From assembly GCA_002938045.1 (NCBI GenBank), contig PTLJ01000075.1, positions 1 to 7,186 on the forward strand: DNA of 7,186 nucleotides. Reading direction: 5' to 3'. Below, piece after piece: positions 4,563 to 7,186 of the stretch. The first letter of the stretch is position 1, and every line of letters begins with the position of its first letter. Below the pieces are notes generated by a model that saw only the letters and a list, made by a program, of their open reading frames with translations, searched no databases and was not told where the DNA came from. The translations under genes and the position numbers were made by a program. This DNA is from Alphaproteobacteria bacterium MarineAlpha3_Bin4. Its GTDB lineage: Bacteria; Pseudomonadota; Alphaproteobacteria; Rhodospirillales; Casp-alpha2.

Positions 4563-6248
4563 ATGATAACTCGCCGCGATTTTCTTCAAGTTTCCGCCGC
4601 AACCGCAGCCATGCTTGGAGGGGATAATCTGGCGGCGGCAGCAAACCGTCAGACGATTACACAAGATAAAATACTCGAATTTGACTCGGTCGGCCAAGTT
4701 ACATTACTAAATTTTGCCGACTGCCATGCTCAACTCATGCCCCTTTATTTCCGCGAGCCTTCAGTCAATTTTGGCGTCGGTGATGTTCACGGGTTACCGC
4801 CTCACGTCACCGGCAAGGACCTGCTTGACAAATTTGGCCTCAAGGCGGGCACCCCAGCGGCCTATGCCTTTTCCAGTCACGATTTTACGACCCTGTCGAA
4901 AGAATACGGAAGAATTGGTGGTATCGCCCAAATGGCGACTTTGATTAACGCCATCCGCGCCGATCGAGATGGGAAAACACTCCTCATTGATTGCGGTGAC
5001 ACCTGGCAAGGTTCATACACGGCGCTGGAATCCCGCGGCGAAGACATGGTTGATGTGATGAACGCGCTGGGTGTCGATCTCATGACCGGTCACTGGGAAT
5101 TCACCTACGGCCAGCGCCGGGTCAAGGAACTGATCGCAAAACTCAAATTCCCGTTCATAGCCGGAAACGTTGTTGACACGGAATGGGAAGAACCGGTCTT
5201 TAAGGATGTTGCCTACTTTGAGCGCGGCGGCTTGAAGATCGGCATCATCGGCCAAGCTTTTCCCTACACACCAATCGCTAACCCCCGATACTTGATACCG
5301 CAATGGTCCTTCGGTATTCGCGAGGAAAAAATTCGTGAAAGCATCAAAAAGGTTAAGGCAGCTGGCGTCGATCTTGTCGTACTTGCCAGCCACAATGGCT
5401 TCGACGTTGACCGTAAGCTGGCATCGCGGCTTAAGGGAATCGACGTAATTCTTACCGCGCATACCCATGATGCTGTGCCCGGCGTTGTCCGGGTGAAGAA
5501 CTCCCTTTTGATCGCGACGGGTTCCCACGGCAAATTTCTGGGACGGCTTGATCTCGAGGTCAAGAACAAAAAAATCGTTCAGTACCGATATAAACTAATG
5601 CCGGTTTTCTCGGATGCGATAAAACCCGATCCGGCTATAGCGGCAGTGATTAAGAAGGTTCGTGAGCCGCACGACAAAGCCAACGGCAAGGTACTCGGCA
5701 CGACCGAGACCTTGCTTTATCGGCGGGGTAATTTCAACGGTACCTTCGATGACTTGATTTGTAACGCCATCATTGAGGAACGCGACACTCAGATATCGCT
5801 GTCTCCCGGTTTTCGCTGGGGCGCGACATTGATACCGGGTCAGGATATCCGGGCGGAAGATGTTTATTCCCAGACAGCCATCACCTATCCGGCCTGCTAC
5901 CGCCTCGAATTCACCGGCCAACAGCTCAAGGATATCCTCGAAGATGTTGGTGATAATCTGTTCAACCCCGATCCCTATTTCCAACAGGGCGGCGACATGG
6001 TGCGCGTAGGCGGTATGGGCTACCGGATCGATATTAAGAAAAAGATCGGCGCGCGTATCTCTGAAATGAGCTTATTGCCATCCGGCCAACCCATCGAAGC
6101 CAGTAAAACCTATACGGTGGGTGGTTGGGCATCAGTCAATCGGTCAACCAAAGGTCCCGCGATATATGATTTGGTTAGCAAATATATTGAACGTAAGAAA
6201 GTTATCAATCTTCAACCTAACCGGGCCATCAAAGTCGTCGGTACTTGA
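4563..6248 (+). CDS. soxB: SoxB, dimanganese sulfate thiol esterase
   Basis: The 561-residue protein has the length of known SoxB. A Tat signal with T-R4-R5-D-F-L-Q and an Ala-rich hydrophobic stretch to about residue 27 directs it to the periplasm. Metallophosphatase motifs appear in order: D53-C-H55 (DCHAQLMPLYFREP), CGD146TWQGS, GHWEFTYG (176-183), ASH277NG and TAH300TH302D. These supply the two-metal site. The C-terminal 5'-nucleotidase domain runs from about 370, with GGDMVRVGGMGY near 478-489. SoxB releases sulfate from the S-sulfonate bound to SoxY Cys. The start lacks a clear ribosome site: the nearest purine-rich stretch is GGTGGGG at 4536-4542, about 20 bases upstream, ahead of a six-codon mini-ORF whose stop overlaps this ATG. 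ccdA follows after 21 bp. All key residues are present. Confidence 0.96.
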   Translation: MITRRDFLQVSAATAAMLGGDNLAAAANRQTITQDKILEFDSVGQVTLLNFADCHAQLMPLYFREPSVNFGVGDVHGLPPHVTGKDLLDKFGLKAGTPAAYAFSSHDFTTLSKEYGRIGGIAQMATLINAIRADRDGKTLLIDCGDTWQGSYTALESRGEDMVDVMNALGVDLMTGHWEFTYGQRRVKELIAKLKFPFIAGNVVDTEWEEPVFKDVAYFERGGLKIGIIGQAFPYTPIANPRYLIPQWSFGIREEKIRESIKKVKAAGVDLVVLASHNGFDVDRKLASRLKGIDVILTAHTHDAVPGVVRVKNSLLIATGSHGKFLGRLDLEVKNKKIVQYRYKLMPVFSDAIKPDPAIAAVIKKVREPHDKANGKVLGTTETLLYRRGNFNGTFDDLICNAIIEERDTQISLSPGFRWGATLIPGQDIRAEDVYSQTAITYPACYRLEFTGQQLKDILEDVGDNLFNPDPYFQQGGDMVRVGGMGYRIDIKKKIGARISEMSLLPSGQPIEASKTYTVGGWASVNRSTKGPAIYDLVSKYIERKKVINLQPNRAIKVVGT

Positions 6249-6269
6249 ACAGAAGCGGAGACAATAAAC

Positions 6270-7013
6270 GTGGAACTCATGCAGGTTACATATATCGGTG
6301 CCTTGGTCGCCGGAGTGTTGAGCTTTGCGTCGCCTTGTGTATTGCCCCTTATTCCCGCCTACATCAGCTTTTTAGGTGGCGCGTCACTCGACCAGTTGAC
6401 CGATGAAACCGGTGTCGACAAATCGACCTCGCGACGGGTGTTTTATGCTGCCCTTGCGTTCGTCCTCGGGTTTTCGACGATCTTTGTTATATTGGGTGCT
6501 TCGGCAACAGCGATCAGCGACGTACTTATCCAACATGGCATCTTGCTCGGTCAGATCGCTGGCGTGGTTATCGTCATATTCGGCTTTCACTTTATGGGTC
6601 TCTTCCGCATTGGATTTTTAAACTTCGAGAAAAGGTTTCATCTCGAGAACAAGCCGGCGGGGCTGGTCGGATCATTTATCCTCGGGCTTGCCTTCGCTTT
6701 TGGTTGGACGCCCTGTGTCGGACCCATACTGGCGTCGGTTTTGATGGTGGCGGCGTCGGGGGACTCGGTGATGTACGGCACGTCTCTTTTGGGCGTCTAT
6801 GCGGCGGGCTTAGGTATTCCTTTCCTAGCAGCCGCACTTGCCGTCAAACCATTCATGAATTTTATGAAACGGTTTCGCCAGCACATGCACAAGGTTGAAA
6901 TTGCGGTCGGTTCGCTGTTGGTGGTGACGGGGGTCGTGATCTTCACCGGCGATATCAACGAATTCGCAATCTGGCTGCTAGAAACCTTCCCGATATTCTC
7001 TGCGGTCGGTTAA
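6270..7013 (+). CDS. ccdA: CcdA/SoxV-type thiol-disulfide transmembrane electron transporter
   Basis: The start is a GTG at 6270, 9 bases after GGAG (6257-6260). The 247-residue protein is almost wholly hydrophobic, with about six membrane spans near 8-30, 57-80, 90-112, 133-160, 170-195 and 208-226. The two redox cysteines of the CcdA/DsbD core lie in FASPC23VLPLIPAY and GWTPC149VGP. CcdA proteins carry electrons from cytoplasmic thioredoxin to periplasmic thioredoxin-like proteins. Placed directly after soxB, it matches SoxV of Paracoccus, which reduces SoxW and is needed for full thiosulfate oxidation. Its likely partner here is the divergent thioredoxin at 1354-1929. A role in cytochrome c maturation, needed for SoxA and SoxX haems, is an equal possibility since the same family serves both. 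Confidence 0.92.
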   Translation: MELMQVTYIGALVAGVLSFASPCVLPLIPAYISFLGGASLDQLTDETGVDKSTSRRVFYAALAFVLGFSTIFVILGASATAISDVLIQHGILLGQIAGVVIVIFGFHFMGLFRIGFLNFEKRFHLENKPAGLVGSFILGLAFAFGWTPCVGPILASVLMVAASGDSVMYGTSLLGVYAAGLGIPFLAAALAVKPFMNFMKRFRQHMHKVEIAVGSLLVVTGVVIFTGDINEFAIWLLETFPIFSAVG

Positions 7014-7017
7014 CCAG

Positions 7018-7186
7018 TTATTTCAGCTTTAAATCATCGGCCCAGATAAGTTTGTTGATATTTATCCCTTCCTTTCTCATTTCTACGCCTTCGCCAATGA
7101 GCCAACGTTGAAAATTAGGCTCTTTGTCATACGCCCTGTCATCCACATATTTGAACAGCATGTAAAAATGAAACGGTTTGAAATAA
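7018..7186 (-). CDS. Unrecognised protein, C-terminal 55 residues only
   Basis: On the minus strand the frame is open from the right edge to a TAA at 7018-7020, giving 55 residues rich in Lys, Asp and aromatic residues (for example FHFYMLFKYVDD near the cut, and LIWADDLKLK at the end). It has no membrane span, Cys or recognised motif. It converges on ccdA with only 4 bp between the stops; GGTTAACC (7008-7015) at the junction is palindromic but too short for a terminator. A real gene is likely from the unbroken frame, absence of any competing frame and plausible composition. Function unknown. Confidence 0.55.
   Translation of the reverse strand, partial: YFKPFHFYMLFKYVDDRAYDKEPNFQRWLIGEGVEMRKEGININKLIWADDLKLK

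Noticed and set aside
7008..7015. GGTTAACC palindrome at the ccdA/unknown gene junction as a bidirectional terminator
   Set aside because: Its self-complementary core leaves no loop and there is no T-run on either side.

Overview
This window carries a thiosulfate-oxidising Sox locus. Six plus-strand genes, soxX-soxY-soxZ-soxA-soxB-ccdA (soxV-like), run from about 2270 to 7013. A divergent periplasmic thioredoxin of the SoxW/SoxS type lies just upstream. Base composition is moderate, the Sox proteins have classic family signatures, and the order XYZAB is conserved. This suggests a chemolithotrophic or mixotrophic proteobacterium, most likely an alphaproteobacterium, but the taxon is an inference from gene order and protein flavour.

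Layout. 1-498 (minus) is the N-terminal 166 residues of an alpha/beta hydrolase that runs off the left edge, with its own promoter. 629-853 (minus) is a TusA-family sulfur carrier. 1005-1229 (minus) is a decayed remnant of a class I glutamine amidotransferase, with a stop at codon 8 and a truncated 3' end; it is too broken to appear as one open frame. 1354-1929 (minus) is the thioredoxin. 1930-2269 is an AT-rich divergent control region with a good promoter and a 14-bp perfect palindrome at the predicted soxX start of transcription. 2270-7013 is the sox operon, interrupted by a probable hairpin terminator or attenuator between soxA and soxB. 7018-7186 (minus) is the C-terminal end of an unrecognised gene converging on ccdA with a 4-bp gap.

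How the parts fit. SoxAX couples thiosulfate oxidatively to the C-terminal Cys of SoxY (in SoxYZ), and SoxB hydrolyses the terminal sulfone to sulfate. The thioredoxin and the CcdA-type transporter supply reductant to the periplasm, probably to keep SoxYZ or the SoxA cysteine active. TusA could carry sulfane sulfur once it reaches the cytoplasm. No soxCD is visible, so the sulfane sulfur left on SoxY may go to storage or cytoplasmic oxidation, but soxCD could lie outside the window.

Most unusual points: SoxA keeps both haem motifs but has Glu where the family normally has the Cys ligand of haem 1; SoxA has a lipobox rather than an ordinary signal peptide; and the amidotransferase relic carries a readable inactivating change. 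I found no clearly new multi-gene system.
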